A DNA stretch of 64,000 nt from CAWKGV01 sp963849305 (lineage in GTDB: Bacteria; Pseudomonadota; Alphaproteobacteria; Acetobacterales; Acetobacteraceae), in the NCBI GenBank assembly GCA_963849305.1, contig CAWKGV010000004.1:62001-126000 (forward strand). Reading direction: 5' to 3'. Each line of letters opens with the position of its first letter. Positions within the stretch are counted from its first letter, which is position 1. Of the stretch, positions 8,025 to 16,255 are shown piece after piece. The notes beneath the pieces are model-generated. The model made no database searches. It was not told the origin of the DNA and saw only the letters and a program-made list of their open reading frames with translations. Made by a program: the position numbers and the translations under genes.

Positions 8025-10358
8025 ATGGCTGACCCGAAGGACAAGCCGGAAAAGCAGGAATACCTTCCCTTCCCGCCGACGCCCTCGGCCAGCATCGCCG
8101 GGCGTACGCTGCAAGAGTCGGTCTATAAGCAACGGGAGAAGCCGCGCCGGCTTCCGGAGGACGCTCCGAACATTCTGATCGTGATGATCGACGATAGTGG
8201 CCCCGGCCACCCGTCTACGTTCGGCGGCGAGATCAACACACCAACGATGGATCGCATCGTCGGGGAGGGGATCGGGTACAACCGGTTCCACACCACGTCC
8301 GTATGCTCGCCGACTCGAGCCTCACTGCTGACCGGACGCAACCACCACCGCGCGGGCACCGGGATCATCCCCGAGTTTGCGAATGACTGGGACGGCTATT
8401 ACGGGCGGATTCCCAAGAGCTGCGCGCTCGTGGCAGACGTTCTGAAGCACTACGGGTATGCCACGGGTGCGTGGGGCAAGTGGCACAACACGCCGGCCGA
8501 GGAGGCCAGCCCCGCCGGCCCGTTCGAGAACTGGCCTACGAGCATCGGCTTCGAGTACTTCTACGGCTTCCTCGGAGCGGAAACGTCGTGCTGGGAGCCG
8601 ACCCTGGTTCGAAATCTGGACTATGTCGCGCCACCCAAGACCCCGGAGGAGGGCTATCACCTCGAGGAGGATCTGGCGGACGACACCATTGCCTGGATGC
8701 GCAGGCAGAAGACTTTGCAGCCGGACAAGCCGCTCTTCATGTACTGGGGCACGGCCGCCATCCACGGCCCGCACCACGCCCCCAGGGACTGGGCCGACAA
8801 GTACAAGGGCAAGTTCGACGACGGCTGGGATGCGTACCGTGAGCGTGTCTTCGAGCGCGCCAAGGAGAAAGGCTGGATTCCCGCCGATGCGCAGCTCACG
8901 CCGCGGCACGAGCAGATGCCGTCCTGGGACAGCATCCCGGAGAACGAGAGGCCGTTCCAGGCGCGCTTGATGGAGAATCTCGCCGGCTTCGCTGAGCACT
9001 GTGACTTTCAGATCGGGCGCATCGTCGACGAGCTCGACAGGTTTTACGGTGACAACACGCTGATCTTCTACATCTGGGGCGACGACGGTCCATCAGCGCA
9101 GGGTCAGCGCGGCACGATCAGCGAGCTGTTGGCCCACAACAGCATACCGTACACGATCGAGCAGCAACTCGCGGCGCTCGAGGAGATCGGCGGCCTCGAT
9201 GCAATCGGCGGGCCGAAGACCGCCCCCATCTACCACGCAGGCTGGGCCTGGGCCGGCGCGACTCCGTACAAGGGGACCATGAGCATCCCCGCGTACTTCG
9301 GGGCCACGCGCAACCCGATGGGCGTCCGCTGGCCGGCAAGATCAAGCCCGATCCCATGCCACGCCCACAGTTCCATCACGTCAACGACATCGTGCCGACG
9401 ATCTACGAGATTCTCGGCATTACACCGCCGCGGGAGATCAACGGTGTTGCGCAGGACCCGATCGACGGAGTGAGCTTCGGCCTACACCTTTGACGACCCG
9501 ACGGCCGAAGGCCGCTTGCAGACCCAGTACTTCGACACGCTCGGAAGCCGCGGCATCTACCACAAGGGTTGGATGGCCGGCACCCTCGGCCCGCGGGTTC
9601 CCTGGGTCGCGGGACTGCCGCCCGGCATCTTCGAGTGGACGCCGGACAAGGACACGTGGGAACTCTACAACCTGGAGGAGGACTGGAGCCAAGCCAACGA
9701 TCTCGCGGCGGAGATGCCCGAGAAGCTGGCTCAGATGAAGGACCTCTACCTCATCGAAGCCACGAAGAACAAGGCGCTGCCGATCGGCGCAGGGTTTTGG
9801 ATTTTGCTGTTTCATCCGGAGTTCGTCCCTGCGCCGCCCTATACAGAGTGGAACTTCTTCGGGGATACGGTCCGGATACCGGAGTTCTCCGCCCCGGCCC
9901 TGGGCACCAGACCCAACGTCGTCACCATCGACGCCGTGATCCCCGCCAATGCCAATGGCGTGCTTTATAAGTTGGGCGGGTTCTCAGGCGGTGTCACCTG
10001 CTTCGTGGAGAACGGCATCCTCTGCTACGAGTACAATCTCTTCATCATCCAGCGCACGAAGATTCGTGCCCAGGAAAAGCTGCCGACCGGCAAGGTGAAG
10101 GTCGAAATCGAGACAAGCTATGTTGCGCCCAACCAGCCGCCGCGCGGTCCGTTGAAGGTGACGATGAAGGTGAACAGCAAGGTGGTTGTCGAAGGGGTCG
10201 TACCCGTCAGCGTGCCGCTGGCGTTTACCGCCACTGAGTGCCTTGATATCGGCATCGCGCTCGGGTCGCCAGTATCGCTCGATTATTACGACAAGAAGCC
10301 GTTCAAGTTCAACGGCGTGGTCGAGCAGGTTCACGTGAAGTATTTGACGGCGACATAG
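8025..10358 (+). pseudogene. Arylsulfatase with two compensating frameshifts
   Basis: A sulfatase of about 780 codons. Near residue 48 are NILIVMIDDSG (first metal Asp pair) and then SVCSPTRASLLTGRN, the C-x-P-x-R signature whose Cys becomes formylglycine. The reading frame breaks near 9343 (one base lost in RWPGKIKPD), runs in another frame through HHVNDIVPTIYEILGITPP, and returns near 9482 (one base gained) to YTFDDPTAEGRLQTQYFDT. A stop at 9471-9473 closes the first part. The remaining frame from 9516 contains the rest, including the C-terminal beta domain. If the indels are real the enzyme is lost; if they are read errors it is intact. Confidence 0.85.
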
Positions 10359-10584
10359 GAAATTGCCCTTGGACAGAGTTCGTATCATCCGCCGGAACTC
10401 CGCGCGCATGATGGAGCCAAATGAATTGCTTGCGTCCGACTCAGCGCTGGCGCAAGCCGCCCGTAGTCTCGCCTTCAACGGCGATTACGTCTGGCCGGCT
10501 GAGCCGCTCGGAAATGCCTTTCGGCCCCTACGAACTCCGCGCGCCGAATTCCTCAAAACCGCTTAGCGTAGGATTTGGAACAAA

Positions 10585-10898
10585 TTCCACGATGACCCCT
10601 TATTGATGGATTTCGCCATGTCGGCCCCCGAGGCGCTCGCGCGGGTCGAGGGTGCGGCTGCGGCGTCACTGATCTTGATCCTCTCCGACATCAACATGCC
10701 GGGGATTCCGGGCTCGAAATGCTGCCGATCATGAAGGCGTTGCGACCCGATGTGCCCGCTATCATGGTCACCGCATATGGCGACGCGGAGACCAAGCGCA
10801 TGACGCGGGAGGTTGGCGCGCAGGGCTGCTGACAAAACCGATAGACTTCGCACTACTGAGGGATGAAATCGATCTGCGGCTTGCGCGGAAGACGTGAC
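10585..10898 (+). pseudogene. Relic of a response-regulator receiver domain
   Basis: Pieces of one receiver domain occur in three frames: DDPLLMDFAMSAPEALARVE with LILILSDINMPGI (phospho-acceptor Asp region), then SGLEMLPIMKALRPDVPAI followed by MVTAYGDAETKRM, then LLTKPIDFALLRDEIDL with the conserved Lys-Pro. Frame changes fall near 10707 and 10828, and residues are missing after the first motif. No start or intact reading frame remains. There is no kinase nearby. Confidence 0.7.
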
Positions 10899-10967
10899 GT
10901 TCAACGTCTTTATGGTCCGGAGGCCGCGGAGGGCGATGACCGCTTTCCACCGAAGCGGTCGGTTGCA

Positions 10968-11360
10968 TTAACTATCCCGCTGGATCAACTCGATCAGCAC
11001 GTCTTCCGGCCCGCGCATGAAAGCGATCCGCACGCCCGGGCGCACCGTGATCGGCTCGGTGGTGAACGCGACGCCCTTCGCCTTCAGCTCGTCGGCCGCC
11101 GCGTCGATGTCGGCCACGGTCAGGCCGATGTGCTCCAGCCCAAAATAGGGCGCCCGCGGCGGGGCCGAGGTGGTGAGAGCCGGGTTGGCGGGGGCGATGA
11201 ACACAAGCTGGCCGCCGCCCAGGCGCAGATCGACGCGCGGGGTGCCGTCGGCCTGCTCGGAGCGGATCACCTCGGCGCCGAGCATCTGCTCGTACCATTG
11301 CGCCGTCGCCTCCGGGTCGGGGCTGCGCAGGTGGATGTGCTCCCAGGTGAACGTCGTCAT
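10968..11360 (-). CDS. VOC-superfamily (glyoxalase-like) protein
   Basis: A 130-residue single-module vicinal-oxygen-chelate protein. It starts MTTFTWEHIHLRSPDPEATA, has ...FGLEHIGLTVADIDAA in the second beta-alpha repeat, and ends ...FMRGPEDVLIELIQ with the metal-binding Glu position. Metal-dependent isomerase, lyase or dioxygenase activity is possible; the substrate is unknown. ATG 11360 is chosen over an upstream ATG because gggagg lies 6 bases before it. Confidence 0.85.
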   Translation of the reverse strand: MTTFTWEHIHLRSPDPEATAQWYEQMLGAEVIRSEQADGTPRVDLRLGGGQLVFIAPANPALTTSAPPRAPYFGLEHIGLTVADIDAAADELKAKGVAFTTEPITVRPGVRIAFMRGPEDVLIELIQRDS

Positions 11361-11458
11361 CGCTTCCTCCCTATCCTGCGGCCCGATTACCTCACCGATC
11401 GCCGGGATGGACAAGAGGGCCGCCGCCGCCCTTCCTTTCCGCGGGCCGCCGCCCCAGA

Positions 11459-12154
11459 ATGGGCCTCATGTCGCGCCGGAGCGTCGAGATCACGCCGGAC
11501 CTGATGCTGCGGGCGTATCGCCACGGGCTGTTCCCGATGGCGGAGACACGGCGCGGGGATCGGCTCTTTTGGCTGGACCCGGAACGGCGCGGCGTGCTGC
11601 CGCTCGATCGGTTCCACCTGCCGCGCCGGCTGGCTCGGACCGTGCTCTCAGGCGCGTTCCAGATCACCGTGGATCGCGATTTCCGCGCCACCATCGCCGG
11701 CTGCGCAGCCGGCAGGCCCGGGCGCGAGGACACCTGGATCAACCCGCAGATCGAGGAATTGTTCGGCGAGCTGCATCGGATGGGCTTCGCCCACTCGGTT
11801 GAGTGCCGGCGCGATGGCCGCCTGGTGGGCGGGCTCTACGGGGTGGCGATTGGCGGCGTGTTCTTCGGCGAGAGCATGTTCAGCGCGGTGCGCGATGCCT
11901 CCAAGGTGGCCCTGGCGCATCTCGTCGCGCGGCTCCGGCTCGGCGGCTTCCGGCTGCTCGACACGCAATTCGTTACCGCGCACCTGGCGCAGTTCGGGGC
12001 GGAGGAAATCCGGCGCGAGGACTACAAGGCGCTGCTCGCGCTCGCGGTCCCGGCGCCGGCGCGCTGGATGGGCCAGGCCGATCCAGCGGTGGTCGGGCCC
12101 GAGATCCGCGCGATGGCGGCGCGTTCGGGTGCTAGGGATATCGGCGGGATATGA
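11459..12154 (+). CDS. aat: Leucyl/phenylalanyl-tRNA--protein transferase
   Basis: A 231-residue Aat enzyme, which adds Leu or Phe from charged tRNA to N-terminal Arg or Lys of proteins, making them ClpS/ClpAP targets. Diagnostic stretches are YRHGLFPMAETR, FWLDPERRGVLPL, DTWINPQIEELFGELH, GGLYGVAIGGVFFGESMFS and LLDTQFVTAHLAQFGA. The start may be this ATG or MSRRS at 11468. It overlaps the next gene by ATGA. Confidence 0.93.
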   Translation: MGLMSRRSVEITPDLMLRAYRHGLFPMAETRRGDRLFWLDPERRGVLPLDRFHLPRRLARTVLSGAFQITVDRDFRATIAGCAAGRPGREDTWINPQIEELFGELHRMGFAHSVECRRDGRLVGGLYGVAIGGVFFGESMFSAVRDASKVALAHLVARLRLGGFRLLDTQFVTAHLAQFGAEEIRREDYKALLALAVPAPARWMGQADPAVVGPEIRAMAARSGARDIGGI

Positions 12155-12720
12155 CGGGACGTACCGGGCTGGTAATGGCGGCGATGCTGCTGGCCGGCCC
12201 GGTCCCCGCGCGCGCGGGGGGCCGGCCGCCGCTGCGACCCACGCGGGATGTGGCAGTGCAATATCGCGTGACCGATGGCGGCACTATCCGGATGTGGTGG
12301 ACCGGCGGCGGCCAGGTGCTGCGGATCGAGCTGGAGGGGGCGCCGAGCTACGCGGTGGTGAATTACGCTCGCCAGCGCATGATGCTGGTGGTGCCGCAGC
12401 GGAAGCTGACCCTGGACGCGCCGTTCGATCCGCGCATGACGCCGGGCTTCGTGCTGCCTCCGGACACCGCGATGACGCGGGCCGGCACCGACACGGTGGC
12501 CGGGATTCCCTGCACGGTTTGGGAGCTGAAAGGCGCCCACGGCACCGGCGCGGCCTGTGTCACCGGTGACGGGCTGTTGCTGCGCGCCAAGGGCGAGGCC
12601 CCAAATCAGGGCGCCGCGAGCATGGAGGCGAAATCGGTTGCCTACGGCCCGCAGCCCGCCTGGTTGTTCGCGCCGCCGGACGGCTTCCGGCGGATGGACC
12701 TCACGGGCCGCCCGCAGTAG
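12151..12720 (+). CDS. Exported protein of unknown function, DUF4412-like
   Basis: A 189-residue protein with an N-terminal signal peptide (hydrophobic VMAAMLLAGPVPARA, cleavage near residue 22). The body is a predicted beta-rich domain with VAQYRV-like and TVAGIPCTVWELKG elements typical of DUF4412 or outer-membrane lipoprotein-sorting-like folds that bind or carry hydrophobic ligands. Two Cys (about residues 117 and 133) could pair. It overlaps aat by 4 bp, so they are probably translated together. Function is unknown. Confidence 0.7.
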   Translation: MTGRTGLVMAAMLLAGPVPARAGGRPPLRPTRDVAVQYRVTDGGTIRMWWTGGGQVLRIELEGAPSYAVVNYARQRMMLVVPQRKLTLDAPFDPRMTPGFVLPPDTAMTRAGTDTVAGIPCTVWELKGAHGTGAACVTGDGLLLRAKGEAPNQGAASMEAKSVAYGPQPAWLFAPPDGFRRMDLTGRPQ

Positions 12721-12757
12721 CGTCCCGGCCCGATCAACCGGGGGAGTGCGGGCCGTG

Positions 12758-13763
12758 GTGCTCAAACTCGGCTACAAGGCGTCGGCGGAGCAGTTCGGCC
12801 CGCAAGGAATTGCTTGGGTTTTCCATGCTCGCCGAAAAGTCGGGCTTCGACTCCGTGTTCGTCAGCGACCACTTCCAGCCGTGGAAGCACACTGACGGGC
12901 ACGCGCCGTTCGCGCCGGCCTGGCTGGGGGCGCTGGGGGCGAGCACGCAGCGCATCGTGATGGGCACGAGCGTGCTGACGCCCACCTTCCGCTATCATCC
13001 CTCGGTGGTAGCGCAAGCTTTCGGCACGCTGGGGGCGCTGTTTCCCGGCCGGCTGATCCTAGGCGTCGGCACCGGGGAGTCGTTGAACGAGGTGCCCTCG
13101 ACCGGCATGGAATGGCCGGAGTTCAAGGAACGCTTCGCCCGGCTGCGCGAGGCGGTGACGCTGATCCGGCGGCTGTGGAACGAGGAGCGGGTCACGTTCG
13201 AGGGCCAGTACTACCGCACGCATGACGCCACGATCTACGACCAGCCGGACGAGCCGGTGCCGATCTACATCGCCGCCGCCGGGGCGCTGGTGGCGAAATA
13301 CGCCGGCCGGCAGGGCGACGGCTTCATCTGCACCAGCGGCAAGGCATGGTCGCTCTACACCGAGACGCTGCTGCCCAAGGTGGACGAGGGGCTGAAGGAT
13401 GCGGGCCGGCCGGAGCACGATTACGACCGAATGATCGAGATGAAGGTCTCGTTCGACACCGACCGGCAGCGGGCGATGGAGGACACGCGGCACTGGGCGG
13501 CGCTCGCGCTCACGCCGGAGGAGAAGGTCTCGATCCACAGCCCGATGGAGATGGAACGGAAGTCGGCCGAGCTGCCGGTGGAGCGTGCCGCCAGCCGCTG
13601 GATCGTCTCGACCGACCCCGACGAGCATGTGGAGAAGATCCGGCGCTATGTGGAGCTTGGGTTCAACCACCTGGTGTTTCATGCGCCGGGGCCTGACCAG
13701 GAGCGGTTCTTGCGGCTCTACGCGGCGCAGGTGCTGCCGAAGCTACGGCAGCGGTTCGGGTAG
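12758..13763 (+). pseudogene. fgd: F420-dependent glucose-6-phosphate dehydrogenase-like LLM enzyme, one frameshift near the start
   Basis: The N-terminus MLKLGYKASAEQFGPQ begins at GTG 12758 and the rest, LLGFSMLAEKSGFDSVFVSD, is in the next frame; one extra base lies near 12804. After that an uninterrupted frame runs to 13763. The sequence closely follows FGD (SDHFQPWKH, GILGVGTGE-like stretch, MEMKVSFD) and the total of about 334 residues is normal. FGD oxidises glucose 6-phosphate and reduces F420, supplying F420H2. It lies directly upstream of the F420 biosynthesis genes. The indel may be a read error, since the rest is well preserved. Confidence 0.82.
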
Positions 13764-13785
13764 AGTTTGGGCGGCGTCTTGCCGG

Positions 13786-13832
13786 GCGACCCCTCCCCCC
13801 GGACCCCTCCAGCAAGGGGAGGGGAAAGCCCC
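13786..13832. repeat. GC-rich interspersed palindromic element, copy 1
   Basis: An imperfect inverted repeat: acccctccccccgg followed by acccctccagcaagggga and gggg. A near-identical unit occurs at 18646-18690. Such extragenic palindromes are common in high-GC alphaproteobacteria and may act as transcript 3-prime structures. This copy lies between the fgd-like gene and cofE. Confidence 0.6.
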
Positions 13833-13847
13833 GCCGGCCTTGAACTT

Positions 13848-14594
13848 GTGGCCCTGTCGGGCTTTCCCTTGGTCGGAACCGGCGACGATCTTGCCGGGCT
13901 GATTGCGGCCGGGCTGGAGCGGAGCGGGCTCGGGCTCAGGACCGGCGACGTGGTGGTGGTCGCGCAGAAGGTGGTTTCCAAGGCCGAGGGGCGGATGGTC
14001 GATCTCGCGGCCGTCACCCCCTCGCCCGGCGCGGAGTCGTTGGCGGCCGAGGTTGGCAAGGATCCGCGGCTGGTCGAAGTGATCCTCTCGGAGTCCGAGC
14101 GCGTCGTGCGCAGCCGGCCCAACCTGCTGATCATGCAGCACCGGCTGGGCTTCGTGATGGCCAATGCGGGGGTGGACCATTCGAATATCGGGGCAGTCGG
14201 CGGGCCGGAGCGGGTGCTGTTGCTGCCGGCCGACCCGGACGGCTCGGCGGCGGGTCTGCGGGCACGGCTGAGGGCACATTTCGGCGTGGATGTCGCGGTG
14301 GTGGTGAGCGACAGCTTCGGCCGGCCGTGGCGGCGCGGGACTTGCGGCGTGGCGATCGGCGCGGCGGGCCTGCCCGCGCTGGTCGATCTGCGCGGCCGGC
14401 CCGACCTGTTCGGCCGCAAGCTGGAAGTGACGCTGGTCGGCATGGCCGACGAGATCGCCGCCGCCGCCTCGCTGCTGCAAGGCCAGGCCGAGGAAGGTCG
14501 GCCGGTGGTGCTGGTGCGGGGCCTGGCGTGGTCCGCGCCGGAGGCGCCGGCCGCCGCGCTGGTCCGGCCGCAGGAGGAGGACCTGTTCCGGTGA
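13848..14594 (+). CDS. cofE: Coenzyme F420:L-glutamate ligase
   Basis: About 248 residues of CofE, which adds gamma-linked glutamates to F420-0 using GTP. It has GFPLVGTGDDLAGLI, the core VVVAQKVVSKAEGR, and VVVSDSFGRPWRRGTCGVAIG. It ends without the extra nitroreductase-like domain of actinobacterial FbiB. The frame opens upstream at 13767 through a GC-rich repeat, so GTG 13848 is chosen where homology begins. That start has no clear ribosome site, so it is uncertain. Its TGA overlaps the GTG of cofD. Confidence 0.88.
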   Translation: MALSGFPLVGTGDDLAGLIAAGLERSGLGLRTGDVVVVAQKVVSKAEGRMVDLAAVTPSPGAESLAAEVGKDPRLVEVILSESERVVRSRPNLLIMQHRLGFVMANAGVDHSNIGAVGGPERVLLLPADPDGSAAGLRARLRAHFGVDVAVVVSDSFGRPWRRGTCGVAIGAAGLPALVDLRGRPDLFGRKLEVTLVGMADEIAAAASLLQGQAEEGRPVVLVRGLAWSAPEAPAAALVRPQEEDLFR

Positions 14595-15514
14595 TCGTGG
14601 CGCTGTCGGGGGGCATCGGCGGGGCCAAGCTGGCGCTCGGCCTGAGCCGGGTACTGGACCCGGCGCGGTTGCTGGTGGTGGCCAATATCGGTGACGATTT
14701 CGAGCATCTGGGGCTCAGTATCTCGCCTGACCTCGACACGCTGATCTACACGCTGGCCGGGCTCGACAATCCGGAGCTTGGCTGGGGGCGGCGCGACGAG
14801 ACGTGGTCGTTCATGCAGACCTTGGAGGCGCTAGGCGGCGAGACCTGGTTCCGGCTCGGGGACCGCGACCTGGCGCTGCATGTCGAGCGCACGCGCCGGC
14901 TGCGCGGGGGCGAAGCGCTGTCGGCGATCACGGGCGATGTCTGCCGCCGGTTTGGCGTGCGCCCGCGCGTGCTGCCGGCAAGCGATGACCGGGTGCGGAC
15001 GCGGGTGCTCACCGAGCCGGGGTGGATCGAGTTCCAGGACTATTTCGTGCGCCAACGCTGCGCGCCCGTCGTCCGCGCGCTGGCGTTCGAGGGCGCCGAG
15101 CGGGCGCGGGCGCATCCGGATGTCTTGGGCGCGGTCGCCGAGGCCGAGGCGGTGGTGATCTGCCCGTCCAACCCGTTCATCAGCATCGAGCCCATCCTCG
15201 CCATCCCGGGCGTGCGCGCGGCGCTGGCGGCGACGCGGGCGCCGGTGCTCGCGGTCTCGCCGATCATCGGCGGGCGCGCGGTCAAGGGGCCGACGGCGAA
15301 GATGATGTCCGAGCTGGGTCTCGTGCCGAGCGCGCGGGCCGCGGCCGAGCGATATGCCGATGTACTGGATGTGTTCGTAGCCGACCATGCGGACGCGGTG
15401 GGGCTGGCGGATTTGCGCGCGCGCGTGGTGCTCGCGCCGACGCTGATGACGACGATCGAGGAGAAGGAGGCGTTGGCGCGGACGGTTTTGGCGGCGGCTG
15501 GCGTCGCGTGGTGA
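14591..15514 (+). CDS. cofD: 2-phospho-L-lactate (or phosphoglycerate) transferase of F420 synthesis
   Basis: A 307-residue CofD. It starts VIVALSGGIGGAKLALGLSR and has VVANIGDDFEHLGLSISPDL, then FVRQRCAPVV and CPSNPFISIEPILAIPG. CofD joins the activated phospholactyl, phosphoglyceryl or phosphoenolpyruvyl group to FO. Its GTG start overlaps the cofE stop and its TGA overlaps the cofC start, so the three are translationally coupled. Confidence 0.92.
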   Translation: MIVALSGGIGGAKLALGLSRVLDPARLLVVANIGDDFEHLGLSISPDLDTLIYTLAGLDNPELGWGRRDETWSFMQTLEALGGETWFRLGDRDLALHVERTRRLRGGEALSAITGDVCRRFGVRPRVLPASDDRVRTRVLTEPGWIEFQDYFVRQRCAPVVRALAFEGAERARAHPDVLGAVAEAEAVVICPSNPFISIEPILAIPGVRAALAATRAPVLAVSPIIGGRAVKGPTAKMMSELGLVPSARAAAERYADVLDVFVADHADAVGLADLRARVVLAPTLMTTIEEKEALARTVLAAAGVAW

Positions 15515-16167
15515 CCGGGATCTGGGCCGCGTTGCCGGTGAAGGAGTTCGCCGGGGCCAAGCAGCGGCTCGCGTCCCTGCTCTCGCCCTCCGAGCGCCAG
15601 GCATTCGCGGCTGCGATGCTGGAGGACGTGCTGGAAGTGTTGGCCCCCGCGCCGCTGGCTGGCATCGTGGTGAACACGCTCGATCCTGTCGCCGCCGCGC
15701 TGGCGAGGCGCTACGGCGCGCTGGTCGTGAGCGAGGGCGCGCGCGACGGCCATACCGGCGCGGTCGCCGCGATGGCGCGAATTTTGGCCGCGGAGGGCCG
15801 GGCGGGGATGCTCGCGCTGCCGGGCGACATTCCGCGCGTGACCGCCGCCGAGATCGCCGCGCTGCGCGCCGCGCACCGTCCGGCGCCGTCGTTCACCATC
15901 GCACCCGCGCATGACGAGCGCGGCTCCAACGCGGTGCTGGTCTCGCCGCCCGATGTGGTGGCGCTGCGCTTCGGCGATGACAGCTTCTGGCCGCATCTGG
16001 ACGCGGCGCGCCGGCAGGGGGTCGAGCCGACGGTGGTCAAGCTGCCCGGGATCGCATTGGACATCGACCGGCCGGAGGATGTGCGGGCATTCGCGCGCGC
16101 AATCCCGCGTATGAAGACGCGGACGGCCAGACTGCTAGAAGTTTTTGGGTTCACCAATGAGCGATGA
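15511..16167 (+). CDS. cofC: Phospholactate / phosphoglycerate guanylyltransferase
   Basis: A 218-residue nucleotidyltransferase that makes the GDP-activated substrate of CofD. It has WAALPVKEFAGAKQRLASLL at the N-terminus (the family's K..A.aK.RL nucleotide motif), LALPGDIPRV as metal-binding region, and HDERGSNAVLVSPPD. GTG 15511 overlaps the cofD stop. The sequence does not show which three-carbon acid is preferred. Confidence 0.9.
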   Translation: MTGIWAALPVKEFAGAKQRLASLLSPSERQAFAAAMLEDVLEVLAPAPLAGIVVNTLDPVAAALARRYGALVVSEGARDGHTGAVAAMARILAAEGRAGMLALPGDIPRVTAAEIAALRAAHRPAPSFTIAPAHDERGSNAVLVSPPDVVALRFGDDSFWPHLDAARRQGVEPTVVKLPGIALDIDRPEDVRAFARAIPRMKTRTARLLEVFGFTNER

Positions 16168-16255
16168 GGTTGCGAGTCCGGGTGTCAGGTAGTATCCGCC
16201 ATTATCAGCGGATGGCCGCGCCTCTGATGCTGGTCAACTGGACCGGCGAAGGCGA

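Noticed and set aside
10363..10566. 67-codon open frame after the arylsulfatase
   Set aside because: No ribosome site, no recognisable motif, and located in a decaying stretch.
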